From Salinimicrobium marinum (GTDB taxonomy: Bacteria > Bacteroidota > Bacteroidia > Flavobacteriales > Flavobacteriaceae), in NCBI RefSeq assembly GCF_014651535.1, contig NZ_BMXB01000002.1:372001-436000 (forward strand): a DNA stretch of 64,000 bases, in the 5' to 3' direction. Numbering within the stretch: the first letter of the stretch is position 1; every line of letters starts with the position of its first letter. This document shows positions 18,378 to 26,205 of the stretch, piece after piece. The position numbers and the translations under genes are program-made. Below the pieces are notes generated by a model. It made no database searches. It was not told the DNA's origin and saw nothing but the letters and a program-made list of their open reading frames with translations.

Positions 18378-18503
18378 AAAGAGACTGTCTCGAAAGTTTT
18401 TATTTCGTTATTCTGAAATAATTCAGAAGTTATTAGAACATGATGCACCCGAAGCTTTGGGAACAGGTTGACGAAAAAATGCTTTTAAGACGGTTTCTTT
18501 TTT
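18378..18503 (+). terminator. Long-stem terminator carrying an intergenic repeat
   Basis: The left arm AAAGAGACTGTCT (18378-18390) pairs with AAGACGGTTTCTTT (18487-18500) when G-U pairs are allowed, and a T run follows. The loop of about 100 bases holds the repeat at 18406-18473. It lies 25 bases after the stop of the preceding gene. Confidence 0.65.
18406..18473. repeat. Intergenic repeat, copy A
   Basis: A 68-base element opening with CGTTATTCTGA and closing with CAGGTTGACG. It shares these ends and an internal TTATTAGAAC with copy B at 45561-45638. It holds a small hairpin (TTCTGAAATAATTCAGAA) near its left end. It looks like the short non-coding repeats scattered between genes in related flavobacteria. 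Confidence 0.6.
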
Positions 18504-18651
18504 GATGCCAAAAATGTGTAAGTACTGGTATAGCTGTGAATTAAAAAAGTTTAATGTTTTCTGAAAATTCTCCTGAAGCTCTTATATTTTGGTTAAAGAC
18601 TCAGGATTTCCCAATAATATGAACGAGATTTGAGTAAAAGCACTATTTATC

Positions 18652-19476
18652 ATGACCAGATTTTTTATACTTCTATTCACAATAATTACTTTTTCATCCT
18701 ATTCTCAAACTAACTTTTCTACTTCTGAATCTCCCTACGAATTAAACTGGGGAGTTGATGGACCTTACCTGGGCGGTAGCTTGGCTTTAACCGGAGTAGG
18801 ATTCTATCTTATTCAGGAAAAAGAAGGGTTGACTGAAGAGGAAGTGAACAACCTTGATAAAGATGACATCTGGGCTATCGACAGGTGGTCTGCCGGAAAT
18901 TATTCCGCGAGTGCAGATGATTTGAGTTACTATCCCTTTTTGGGGTCTTTTGCTGTGCCCGTTGTTATGATGCTGGCAGATAATGACCAAAGATCACATA
19001 TAGGTCAGATTTCGGTAATGTATATTGAAACTATGGCGACTACGGGAGCTTTGTATACACTTTCAGTTGGGTTAATTGACAGGTACAGACCAATGGTCTA
19101 TAGTGACGATGCGCCTATGCATGAAAAGACTTCACCTAGTTCTACCCGTTCCTTCTTTGCCGGACACACAGCTGCCACAGCTGCCGCCACTTTTTTTGCA
19201 GCAAAAGTTTTTAACGATTTTCACCCGGATTCATGGGCAAGGCCGTACGTGTGGACTGCAGCTGCTTTAGTACCTGCTTGGGTTGGTTATCTGCGTCACG
19301 ATGCGGGAAAACATTTTCTTACAGATAATATTGTTGGCTATAGTGTAGGTGCCTTATCCGGTATTCTTATTCCCGAACTTCATAAAAAAGAAAATGCAAA
19401 TTTAAGCCTTACTCCTACTTTTGGAAATCATTTTGGCAATCAGTATCAGGGTCTTAGCTTTAGGTATACTTTTTAA
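18652..19476 (+). CDS. PAP2-family membrane phosphatase
   Basis: A 274-residue protein with a signal peptide (1-20) and several hydrophobic helices. The PAP2 phosphatase motifs are present in order: a lysine/arginine region around DRYRPM, the SRSFFAGHTA block with its histidine, and GYLRHDAGKHFLTDN with the Arg, His and Asp of motif 3. It probably removes phosphate from a lipid or undecaprenyl pyrophosphate-type substrate at the periplasmic side. Monocistronic as far as seen. Confidence 0.88.
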   Translation: MTRFFILLFTIITFSSYSQTNFSTSESPYELNWGVDGPYLGGSLALTGVGFYLIQEKEGLTEEEVNNLDKDDIWAIDRWSAGNYSASADDLSYYPFLGSFAVPVVMMLADNDQRSHIGQISVMYIETMATTGALYTLSVGLIDRYRPMVYSDDAPMHEKTSPSSTRSFFAGHTAATAAATFFAAKVFNDFHPDSWARPYVWTAAALVPAWVGYLRHDAGKHFLTDNIVGYSVGALSGILIPELHKKENANLSLTPTFGNHFGNQYQGLSFRYTF

Positions 19477-19512
19477 GTTTTTCAGCCATTGCAAAAGCGA
19501 TTTTTAGGTAAA

Positions 19513-19560
19513 GGAATTTTGGTTATAAAATGCTATTTTTAGCTTTTTAACCAAAATTCC
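19513..19560. promoter_or_regulatory. 13-bp perfect inverted repeat in the leader of the S10 peptidase
   Basis: GGAATTTTGGTTA at 19513-19525 is the exact reverse complement of 19548-19560, with a 22-base spacer. The right arm ends three bases before the ATG at 19564. No T run follows. It could be an operator for a dimeric regulator or, if transcribed, a hairpin covering the start codon. Confidence 0.5.
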
Positions 19561-19563
19561 ATC

Positions 19564-21060
19564 ATGAGAAAACTTTCTTTTTTAATCTTCACCTGTCTCC
19601 TGATCTTTTCAGAGGGAAAAAGTCAGCAAATTGAAATTCCCGTAGACACCACGGTTACCACATCCCACAATGTCACCATAAAGGGCCAGCGAATTTCCTA
19701 TACGGCCACCACAGGAATGCAGCCTGTCTGGAACGATGAAGGAGAACCCGTCGCATCACTGTTTTACACGTATTACAAACGTAGCGGACTTAAAGACGAT
19801 TCTAACAGGCCACTGGTGATTTCCTTTAATGGTGGTCCCGGTTCAGCCTCTGTCTGGATGCATATTGCCTATACTGGCCCAAGAGTACTGAAAATTGATG
19901 ATGAAGGTTTTCCTGTTCAGCCTTACGGAATAAAAGAAAATCCGCATTCTATTTTAGATATTGCCGATATTGTATATGTTAACCCTGTAAATACCGGATA
20001 TTCCCGAATTATAGAACCTGAAAACGGCGAAAAAAGAGACCGGAGTCAGTTTTTTGGAGTGAATGCAGACATCAGTTATCTTGGTAAATGGCTCAATACT
20101 TTCGTGACCCGCAACAGCAGATGGCTTTCGCCGAAATACCTGATTGGTGAGAGTTATGGAACTACCCGTGTTTCAGGGCTTGCGCTGGAACTTCAAAACA
20201 GTCAGTGGATGTATTTAAATGGGGTTATCCTCGTTTCTCCTACAGAAATTGGTATTGACCGCGAAGGACCTGTAGAAGTCGCTAACAGGCTTCCATACTT
20301 CGCAGCAGCTGCATGGTACCATAATACACTCGCTCCAGAATTGCAGGAAATGGATCTTGAGGAAGAATTACTTCCCGAAGTAGAAGAATATGCCATAAAT
20401 GAACTCCTGCCTGCTTTGATAAAAGGCGGATTCATGGAGGAAGAAGCAAGAAAGGAAATAGCTTCAAAAATGTCATTTTATTCGGGAATTTCAGAAAAAG
20501 TAATTCTTCAGAACAATCTGGAAGTACCTTTCCGATCGTTCTGGAAAGAGTTGTTGAGGGAAAAAGGCGGAACCACCATTGGCAGACTTGATTCCCGGTA
20601 TCTGGGAGTAGATCGTAAGGAAGCCGGAGATTCTCCCGATTATAATGCTGAATTGACTTCCTGGCTACACTCCTTTACCCCGGCCATAAATCATTATTTA
20701 GCTGAAGATCTTAATTTCAAAACAGATCTAACCTATTATATGTTTGGCCCGGTACATCCTTGGGACCGAAGCAGAAATAATACGGGCGAGAACCTTCGGC
20801 AGGCCATGGCTCAAAACCCGAATCTTGATGTAATGATACAAAGCGGATATTTTGATGGTGCTACTACCTACTTTAATGCGAAGTATTCCATGTGGCAGCT
20901 AGATCCAAGCGGTAAAATGAAGGATCGATTAAGCTTTAAAGGGTATCGAAGTGGCCACATGATGTACCTGAGAAGCGAAGATCTGAAAAATGCAAATGAT
21001 GATATTAGAGAATTCATTATAAACAGTTTGCCGGGAGAAGGTGAATCTGCCAAATATTAG
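19564..21060 (+). CDS. Peptidase S10 (serine carboxypeptidase) family protein
   Basis: A 498-residue exported protein with a signal peptide (1-20). The alpha/beta hydrolase core of S10 carboxypeptidases is clear: NGGPGSASVWMH oxyanion block near residue 95, nucleophile S197 in GESYGTTR, and late D and H in the SGYFDGATTY and SGHMMY blocks. It should cleave C-terminal residues of peptides in the periplasm or at the surface. A perfect inverted repeat covers its leader and a strong terminator follows, so it is a single-gene unit. Confidence 0.93.
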   Translation: MRKLSFLIFTCLLIFSEGKSQQIEIPVDTTVTTSHNVTIKGQRISYTATTGMQPVWNDEGEPVASLFYTYYKRSGLKDDSNRPLVISFNGGPGSASVWMHIAYTGPRVLKIDDEGFPVQPYGIKENPHSILDIADIVYVNPVNTGYSRIIEPENGEKRDRSQFFGVNADISYLGKWLNTFVTRNSRWLSPKYLIGESYGTTRVSGLALELQNSQWMYLNGVILVSPTEIGIDREGPVEVANRLPYFAAAAWYHNTLAPELQEMDLEEELLPEVEEYAINELLPALIKGGFMEEEARKEIASKMSFYSGISEKVILQNNLEVPFRSFWKELLREKGGTTIGRLDSRYLGVDRKEAGDSPDYNAELTSWLHSFTPAINHYLAEDLNFKTDLTYYMFGPVHPWDRSRNNTGENLRQAMAQNPNLDVMIQSGYFDGATTYFNAKYSMWQLDPSGKMKDRLSFKGYRSGHMMYLRSEDLKNANDDIREFIINSLPGEGESAKY

Positions 21061-21084
21061 AAGTCTCACAATTTTTACAAAAGA

Positions 21085-21116
21085 AGCCCTGAAAGAGAAA
21101 TTTTTCAGGGCTTTTT
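21085..21116 (+). terminator. Rho-independent terminator after the S10 peptidase gene
   Basis: AGCCCTGAAA (21085-21094) pairs with TTTCAGGGCT (21103-21112) over an eight-base loop and is followed by a T run. Confidence 0.9.
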
Positions 21117-21191
21117 ATATTATAAAAATTTAAATTTTTAAAGTTGCTTTTTTAAGGATTGAAAAAATCTGATTCAGGAAAGCATCTTAAG

Positions 21192-22022
21192 TTATTCCTG
21201 TTCTTTGGGTTGCAGTGTCTCCCTGCCCTGGATCAATCGCTCAAGGACGTTCTGTACTCCCAGCTCATCGTTGGTTTCAGTAGAATATTTTGCAGCTGCT
21301 TTGGCTTCTTCATGAGCATTCCCCATCGCAAAACTAAAGGCTGAATGATCAAACAGTTCAATATCATTTAAATAATCTCCAAAAGTAATAGTTTCCTCTG
21401 CAGTGATATTTTTTAGCTCCTGGATCTTCTTCAAAGCATTTCCTTTTTGCGCATCTTTGTCTGTAAAATCTATCCAAATCTCTCCTGAAAGCTTTACCTG
21501 GAAATCCTTTGTAAAATGCTTCACATGAGAATAACTGTTCGCTTCGGCACCTGATAAGTCGCAGATCGTAATCTTCAGGATCTCATCATCTTCTACTTTA
21601 GTAATATCTGGTACCACTTCGTATTTCTCATAGTGCCTTAAAAACGGATCCATAAACTGCGGATCTGTTTCTTCAATGTAAGCAGATTTTCTTCCGCATA
21701 AAATAAGGTACTTCCCTCCTATTTCCCTGACTTTTTGAATCACTTCCAGTGCTTTTTCTCTGGCTATGGGCTGAATGTGCTTTTGCTCATTATTTTCCAT
21801 TATAATAGCACCATTCTCCGCAATGAATACAAGCCCTTCCTGCACTTTGTGAAGTTTTTCTTTTAAGCTGTAGTACTGTCGCCCACTGGCAACAGCAAAA
21901 GTAATATCATTTTCTCTTAATTTTTCCAATAAAGGGTAGAAACCCTTATCAATTTCACCTTTGCTGTTAAGCAAAGTTCCATCCATATCAGTTACTACTA
22001 ATTTTATCTTCGATAAATCCAT
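21192..22022 (-). CDS. Cof-type HAD-IIB phosphatase
   Basis: A 276-residue cytoplasmic HAD phosphatase. Motif I is TDMDGT with nucleophile D12 and D14, motif II is in VASGRQ, the lysine of motif III follows in KGNALKK, and motif IV is GDYLNDIELF. The type IIB cap lies between motifs II and III. Members dephosphorylate sugar phosphates or flavin precursors; the substrate cannot be predicted. The tail carries a Q/E-rich extension (TLQPKEQE). Confidence 0.93.
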   Translation of the reverse strand: MDLSKIKLVVTDMDGTLLNSKGEIDKGFYPLLEKLRENDITFAVASGRQYYSLKEKLHKVQEGLVFIAENGAIIMENNEQKHIQPIAREKALEVIQKVREIGGKYLILCGRKSAYIEETDPQFMDPFLRHYEKYEVVPDITKVEDDEILKITICDLSGAEANSYSHVKHFTKDFQVKLSGEIWIDFTDKDAQKGNALKKIQELKNITAEETITFGDYLNDIELFDHSAFSFAMGNAHEEAKAAAKYSTETNDELGVQNVLERLIQGRETLQPKEQE

Positions 22023-22260
22023 ATGATCATTCTGTTAAACAGCAAAAATAACAGAAGCCTTCTTCACTACTACCATTCGTTTGTTAAAATTGTATTAAGT
22101 ATAACAATGAAACAAGAACTGCTCCATTCTTTTCTGCTATTTCAATTGAATTTCAAATTTTCTTAAAAAATTATTCGACAATAACATCATTATTTTCAGC
22201 AGGTTGGATAAGGCCTGCATAGAACGGAAATTATTTAGTGGAATAAAATTAAATTTTAGC

Positions 22261-22290
22261 TTGTGTTTTCTGAAAAGCTCATTATATTTG
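22261..22290 (+). promoter_or_regulatory. tRNA-Arg promoter
   Basis: TTG at 22261-22263, then 19 bases, then TATATTTG at 22283-22290. This fits the Bacteroidetes -33/-7 consensus, and transcription would begin just before the mature tRNA at 22303. Confidence 0.8.
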
Positions 22291-22302
22291 CACCGCTAAA
22301 AT

Positions 22303-22376
22303 GGTCGCGTAGCTCAGTTGGATAGAGCATCTGCCTTCTAAGCAGACGGTCACAGGTTCGAATCCTGTCGCGATCA
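22303..22376 (+). tRNA. tRNA-Arg (anticodon UCU)
   Basis: A complete cloverleaf: acceptor GGTCGCG pairs with CGCGATC plus discriminator A; D arm GCTC/GAGC; anticodon arm TCTGC/GCAGA with loop CTTCTAA (anticodon TCT, read as UCU); T arm ACAGG/CCTGT with TTCGAAT. CCA is not encoded. It decodes AGA/AGG arginine codons. A decayed integrase lies 250 bases downstream, suggesting this tRNA once served as an attachment site. Confidence 0.97.
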
Positions 22377-22399
22377 CTTTTTAATATTTAAATACCAGC

Positions 22400-22433
22400 A
22401 AAGCCCTTGACTTTCAAGGGCTTTATTTTTTTT
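22400..22433 (+). terminator. Rho-independent terminator after tRNA-Arg
   Basis: An 11-bp perfect stem (AAAGCCCTTGA at 22400-22410 with TCAAGGGCTTT at 22414-22424), three-base loop and T8 tail. Confidence 0.92.
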
Positions 22434-22628
22434 GATATCTAATATCCAAGAAAATATGGTTAATTAGTTCGCAATTAGGTCAATAATTTTTAGTACGTTT
22501 TTGTTGTGATTTTTTGCTTTTTAATAATGGATTTGACTCTCATCTAACGGTTTAGTTCATTAAAAGACGACAACTCTGAAGACCGGAAACACTTTTCCAT
22601 TCATTTTTGGTCAACAAACCGCGTATAA
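22434..22628. other. Non-coding stretch between tRNA terminator and integrase relic
   Basis: About 195 AT-rich bases with no open frame of note. It may contain decayed 5' sequence of the integrase. I looked for a second copy of the tRNA 3' end (TCGAATCCTGTCGCGATCA) here and saw none. Confidence 0.4.
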
Positions 22629-22871
22629 AAGGCAATAAAACTGATCTTCATGGTAGACTTTCTCAAATGGGAAAAGAGTGAACTTCACCTTGACGTCAAA
22701 GTAGATCCAGGTCTCTAGGACAGTAAAAAAGCTAAAGTCAAAGGAAATTCCAGAGAAGTTAAACAAATCAACCAAATACTGGAAATTACCCGTTCCCAAA
22801 TTCACCAGGCCTGTCTCAAGCTTAAGGAAAAGAAACTTATCTATATACCTCTCTTAAAACCTGTTAAATGA
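22629..22871 (+). pseudogene. Tyrosine integrase, N-terminal arm-domain remnant with in-frame stop
   Basis: One frame (ATG at 22650, TAG at 22716-22718, TGA at 22869-22871) reads through as an 80-residue piece. After the TAG it gives DSKKAKVKGNSREVKQINQ followed by ILEITRSQIHQACLKLKEK. This matches the pattern W-D-x-K-x-x-x-VKG-x-S-x-E-x-x-x-IN-x-x-L-x-x-x-RS-x-I-x-x-A of the N-terminal arm-binding and early core region of Bacteroidetes tyrosine recombinases; the TAG sits exactly where the conserved Trp (TGG) is expected. The catalytic domain is gone. Family call is from pattern memory, not a search. Confidence 0.65.
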
Positions 22872-22980
22872 CTTTTTCGGCTTAATAGATTTCATAATCT
22901 TTGCGACTTGTTGTTCAGAGAATAGATGATACAGTTAGAAATATTCACAGAGAATGTGTGAGTTTTGAAAAATAATTATC

Positions 22981-23664
22981 ATGTTTGGTATAAGCGATAT
23001 CCCGAAGTTTTTCCTGGCTTTTTTTCTGGTTATGCCATTGATTTCAATTTTACACGAGGGAGGACATGTATTTTTTGCATGGTTGTTTGGTGGAAAAAAT
23101 ATCAAAGTCAGTTTAGGTACCGGAAAACCGATTTTCCAATGGGGAATGTTAGAAGTGCGCAAGTATTACTTTTGGTACGGCTTATGTATTTTCGAAAATT
23201 TACGAATAAAGAGAAAATGGAGCAATATCCTCATTTTCTTTGGTGGAAGCTTATTTAACATTTTAGGTGTTCTAGCTGTAATGATCCTGGTTGAGGAGCA
23301 GTTGATTGATACCAACATGTTCACATACCAATTTACTTATTTCTCTCTTTATTATATTTTTTTCGCCCTTCTGCCAATGCCGTACCCTGATGGAAATTTT
23401 AGCGATGGAAAAATAATTCTAGACCTCATACGAAACAAACCGTATGCCCACGCCGAAAGAACCTTCAGGGTACATTGGAGTGAAGAAAAAAAGGAATGGC
23501 ATGTATTCAACCATGACGGAAAATTTATCCAGGCATTTAAGAACGAAGATGAAGCTCATACCAAAGCCAGGGAAGTAGCCAGAAACAGCAGGCCAAGTAA
23601 AATTATTAATATCAAAGATGGAGAAGAAAAAGAAATACAGAATTATCCCCGTATTCCTTTGTAG
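22981..23664 (+). CDS. M50-like membrane metallopeptidase fused to DUF2188
   Basis: A 227-residue protein. The N-terminal 130 residues hold three or four membrane helices with a zinc motif HEGGH (25-29, HExxH form) in the first, and PYPDGNFSDG (135-143) in place of the NPDG third-ligand motif of site-2 proteases. Residues about 161-222 look like a DUF2188 domain: W-x-V-F-x-x-DGK, F-K-x-x-x-EAHTKAREVARN, then I-x-x-I-KDGEEKEIQ. A membrane protease fused to this small domain is unusual. The role could be intramembrane cleavage of a regulator; substrate unknown. It stands alone and converges on the usp gene. Confidence 0.75.
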   Translation: MFGISDIPKFFLAFFLVMPLISILHEGGHVFFAWLFGGKNIKVSLGTGKPIFQWGMLEVRKYYFWYGLCIFENLRIKRKWSNILIFFGGSLFNILGVLAVMILVEEQLIDTNMFTYQFTYFSLYYIFFALLPMPYPDGNFSDGKIILDLIRNKPYAHAERTFRVHWSEEKKEWHVFNHDGKFIQAFKNEDEAHTKAREVARNSRPSKIINIKDGEEKEIQNYPRIPL

Positions 23665-23668
23665 TTGT

Positions 23669-24529
23669 TTATTTCACCACCCATAATGGTATCCCGTAAT
23701 TTGCATTAAATAACTCTTCTGTAACACTTCCTACAGCAAATGGGGAAAAAGTGTTTCCTCCTTTATCAGAAACTACCAGAAGGTCAGCATTAGATTTTTT
23801 GATGTTGGCAATGATCTTTTGTGCCGCTCCAGATTCCCTTCCAAGAAAAACCAATGGTTCAATAGGTTCTGTATAATCGAGTTTTTTAATGTATTTTTCT
23901 ATTTTCTCCTTTACATGTTTTTCTACTTTAGGAGCCATAGATTCGGGCGATACATACGGGGAAAATTGTACAGGTACGCTATAAACGTGAATCAGTCTTA
24001 GAAATGATCCTTTCTCCTCCTGCAAAGTTTTGGTTACGGTAAATATTTTTCGGGAATCAGGCGAAAAATCGGTACCGGCCCAAATTTCCCGAATTTTTGT
24101 TTTAGCCAAACGAGGTACTGCCAGAATATCACATCTCAAAAGCCGAAGTAATTTCCCGCTTACCAGGCCCGTTCCATTTTCATGCTTCTTGTTCCCTACG
24201 ATTGCCAGTTGAATTGCATATTTATCAACTACATATTTTATCAGCGATTCACTGTAAGGATCTTCAGAGATCAATACCTCCCATTCCGAACCTGCCGTAA
24301 AATTTTCTTCCACCTTTTCATTAAGCTCATCTCCAATAACTTCATCGAGATTTACATCTTTGAGCTGCTCATCAAAGAGTTCGGATATTTCATATTTCTT
24401 AATATTATGAACAAAATATACTTTTTCTGCCTTTAACGTTTCAGCAATAAAAGATGCATATTTTATAAGCACTTCATCCATATCTGAAAGATCAAGTGCG
24501 ACGAGTATATTTTTATAATTCTTTTTCAT
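23669..24529 (-). CDS. Universal stress protein, tandem-domain
   Basis: A 286-residue cytoplasmic protein with two Usp domains (about 1-140 and 145-286). The second ends with LLVVSDKGGNTFSPFAVGSVTEELF, which contains the G-x-x-x-x-x-x-x-GSV ATP-binding signature; the first is degenerate (GNKKHENGTGLVSGK). It is the last gene of the porin-BCCT-usp unit, nine bases after the transporter stop, so it is likely linked to osmotic stress. Confidence 0.9.
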   Translation of the reverse strand: MKKNYKNILVALDLSDMDEVLIKYASFIAETLKAEKVYFVHNIKKYEISELFDEQLKDVNLDEVIGDELNEKVEENFTAGSEWEVLISEDPYSESLIKYVVDKYAIQLAIVGNKKHENGTGLVSGKLLRLLRCDILAVPRLAKTKIREIWAGTDFSPDSRKIFTVTKTLQEEKGSFLRLIHVYSVPVQFSPYVSPESMAPKVEKHVKEKIEKYIKKLDYTEPIEPLVFLGRESGAAQKIIANIKKSNADLLVVSDKGGNTFSPFAVGSVTEELFNANYGIPLWVVK

Positions 24530-24538
24530 AACAGAAGA

Positions 24539-26164
24539 TTAAAGATTTGGTGATTGTTTTCCTGCATTTCGTTTTTTAATAATATCTGCAACCCTTGCCT
24601 CATAGCTTTCCCATTCCTTTTGCGTTTTGCGTTCTTCTGTTTGCTGATGTTCATCCCGGAGGCCGATGTATAGGGAGTAGCACATAAACAATAGAATAAA
24701 AGCAAATGGGAGACCAGTCACTATGGAAGCTGTTTGCAGAGCCTGTAAACCTCCTCCAATGAGCAGGACAGCGGCCACAGTTCCTTCAGCAACCGCCCAG
24801 AATATTCTCTGCCCTACCGGAGCATCTATCTTTCCTCCTGAAGTAAGACTGTCTACTACCAGGGAACCTGAATCTGAAGAGGTGACAAAAAATCCAGCAA
24901 TAAGTACTACTCCAATCACATTAAGAGCCACGGCAAAGGGATAATCTTCCAGAAAAACAAAAAGCGCCGTGGCCACGTTGTCTTCAACTGCATTTAATAC
25001 CGAAAGATCTCCAACCAAAGCCTGTTGAATAGAAGTACTTCCAAAAGCAGTAATCCAAAAAAATGTAATTAAAGAGGGTACTATAAGTACTCCCAGAATA
25101 AATTCTTTAATACTGCGGCCTTTGGAAATGCGAGCTATGAACATTCCCACAAATGGCGACCAGGCAATCCACCAGCCCCAATAAAATACGGTCCATGCGT
25201 TCTGCCAGTCATTTCCCGTATAACTTTCTGTCCAGGTAGCGATCTCAAGAAAGCTATAGAAATAGTTACCCGTATTCTGCACAAAAGACTGAAATATAAA
25301 TATTGTCGGACCCAGAAGTACTACCAGTAGCAGTAGAACTACTGCAATTCTCATATTCCATTCGCTCAAAAACTTGACCCCTTTATCTACTCCTAGCACT
25401 ACTGAAAGTGTAGCTATAAAGGTAATTCCGACAATAAGAGATACCTGTGTAACTATCCCACTACTAAGGCCAAATACGTGCTCCAGGCCAGCAGCTATTT
25501 GTTGTACCCCAAGCCCCAGAGAGGTGGCCAACCCAAAAAGCGTGGCTAAGACAGCAAAAATATCGATAATATCCCCTCTTTTACCGTAGATCTTATCTCC
25601 CCACAAGGGATAAAAAACAGATCGTATTGTCAATGGCAATCCGTGTGAATAAGTAAAATAGGCAAGAGAAAGACCAACCAGTGCGTATACTCCCCAGGCA
25701 TGAAAACCCCAATGCAAAAAAGTAAAATTCATTGCTTCCTGGGCTGCTTCCGGAGTACCTCCAGCTGCTAAAGGGGGAGTCATAAAATGAGTAACTGGCT
25801 CCGCAATACTCCAGAACAATAGGCCAATCCCCATACCGGCACTAAAAAGCATAGCAAACCATGAGAGGGTTTTAAATTCCGGTCTGGCATCCTTTCCGCC
25901 TATTCTAATATCTCCATATTTGCTGAAAGCGAGATAAACAACGAAAATTAAAAAGATATTTACACAAAGCACAAAAAACCAGCCGACAGTGTTAGAAATA
26001 AAATCCTGAATTTCATTAAAATAATTTTCAGCCTGCTCCCGGAATATAAGAGTAAGCGTGATGCTTACGATTATAAAAATAGAGGAGGTAAAGAAAACCG
26101 GACCGTTTATATCCAATCCCATTATTGATTTTCTCTCGTCGCTTCTAATAATTTTCTTCGCCAT
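24539..26164 (-). CDS. BCCT family betaine/carnitine/choline transporter
   Basis: A 541-residue inner-membrane protein with about 12 helices. The family hallmark GWWIAWSPFVGMFIARISKGR is split here by length but clearly present around residues 325-345, and GMGIGLLFWSIAEP matches the glycine-rich helix 3 substrate region. BCCT carriers import betaine-type osmolytes with Na+ or H+. A regulatory long C-terminal tail is missing (only about 30 charged residues), so osmosensing may differ from BetP. The porin upstream is 41 bases away. Confidence 0.95.
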   Translation of the reverse strand: MAKKIIRSDERKSIMGLDINGPVFFTSSIFIIVSITLTLIFREQAENYFNEIQDFISNTVGWFFVLCVNIFLIFVVYLAFSKYGDIRIGGKDARPEFKTLSWFAMLFSAGMGIGLLFWSIAEPVTHFMTPPLAAGGTPEAAQEAMNFTFLHWGFHAWGVYALVGLSLAYFTYSHGLPLTIRSVFYPLWGDKIYGKRGDIIDIFAVLATLFGLATSLGLGVQQIAAGLEHVFGLSSGIVTQVSLIVGITFIATLSVVLGVDKGVKFLSEWNMRIAVVLLLLVVLLGPTIFIFQSFVQNTGNYFYSFLEIATWTESYTGNDWQNAWTVFYWGWWIAWSPFVGMFIARISKGRSIKEFILGVLIVPSLITFFWITAFGSTSIQQALVGDLSVLNAVEDNVATALFVFLEDYPFAVALNVIGVVLIAGFFVTSSDSGSLVVDSLTSGGKIDAPVGQRIFWAVAEGTVAAVLLIGGGLQALQTASIVTGLPFAFILLFMCYSLYIGLRDEHQQTEERKTQKEWESYEARVADIIKKRNAGKQSPNL

Positions 26165-26205
26165 ATTGTATTTTTATAATAAGCTTTTGTAAAGCTGTGT
26201 TCGTA

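Noticed and set aside
22611-22805. Minus-strand 64-codon frame next to the integrase relic
   Set aside because: It is antisense to the integrase fragment and has no other support.
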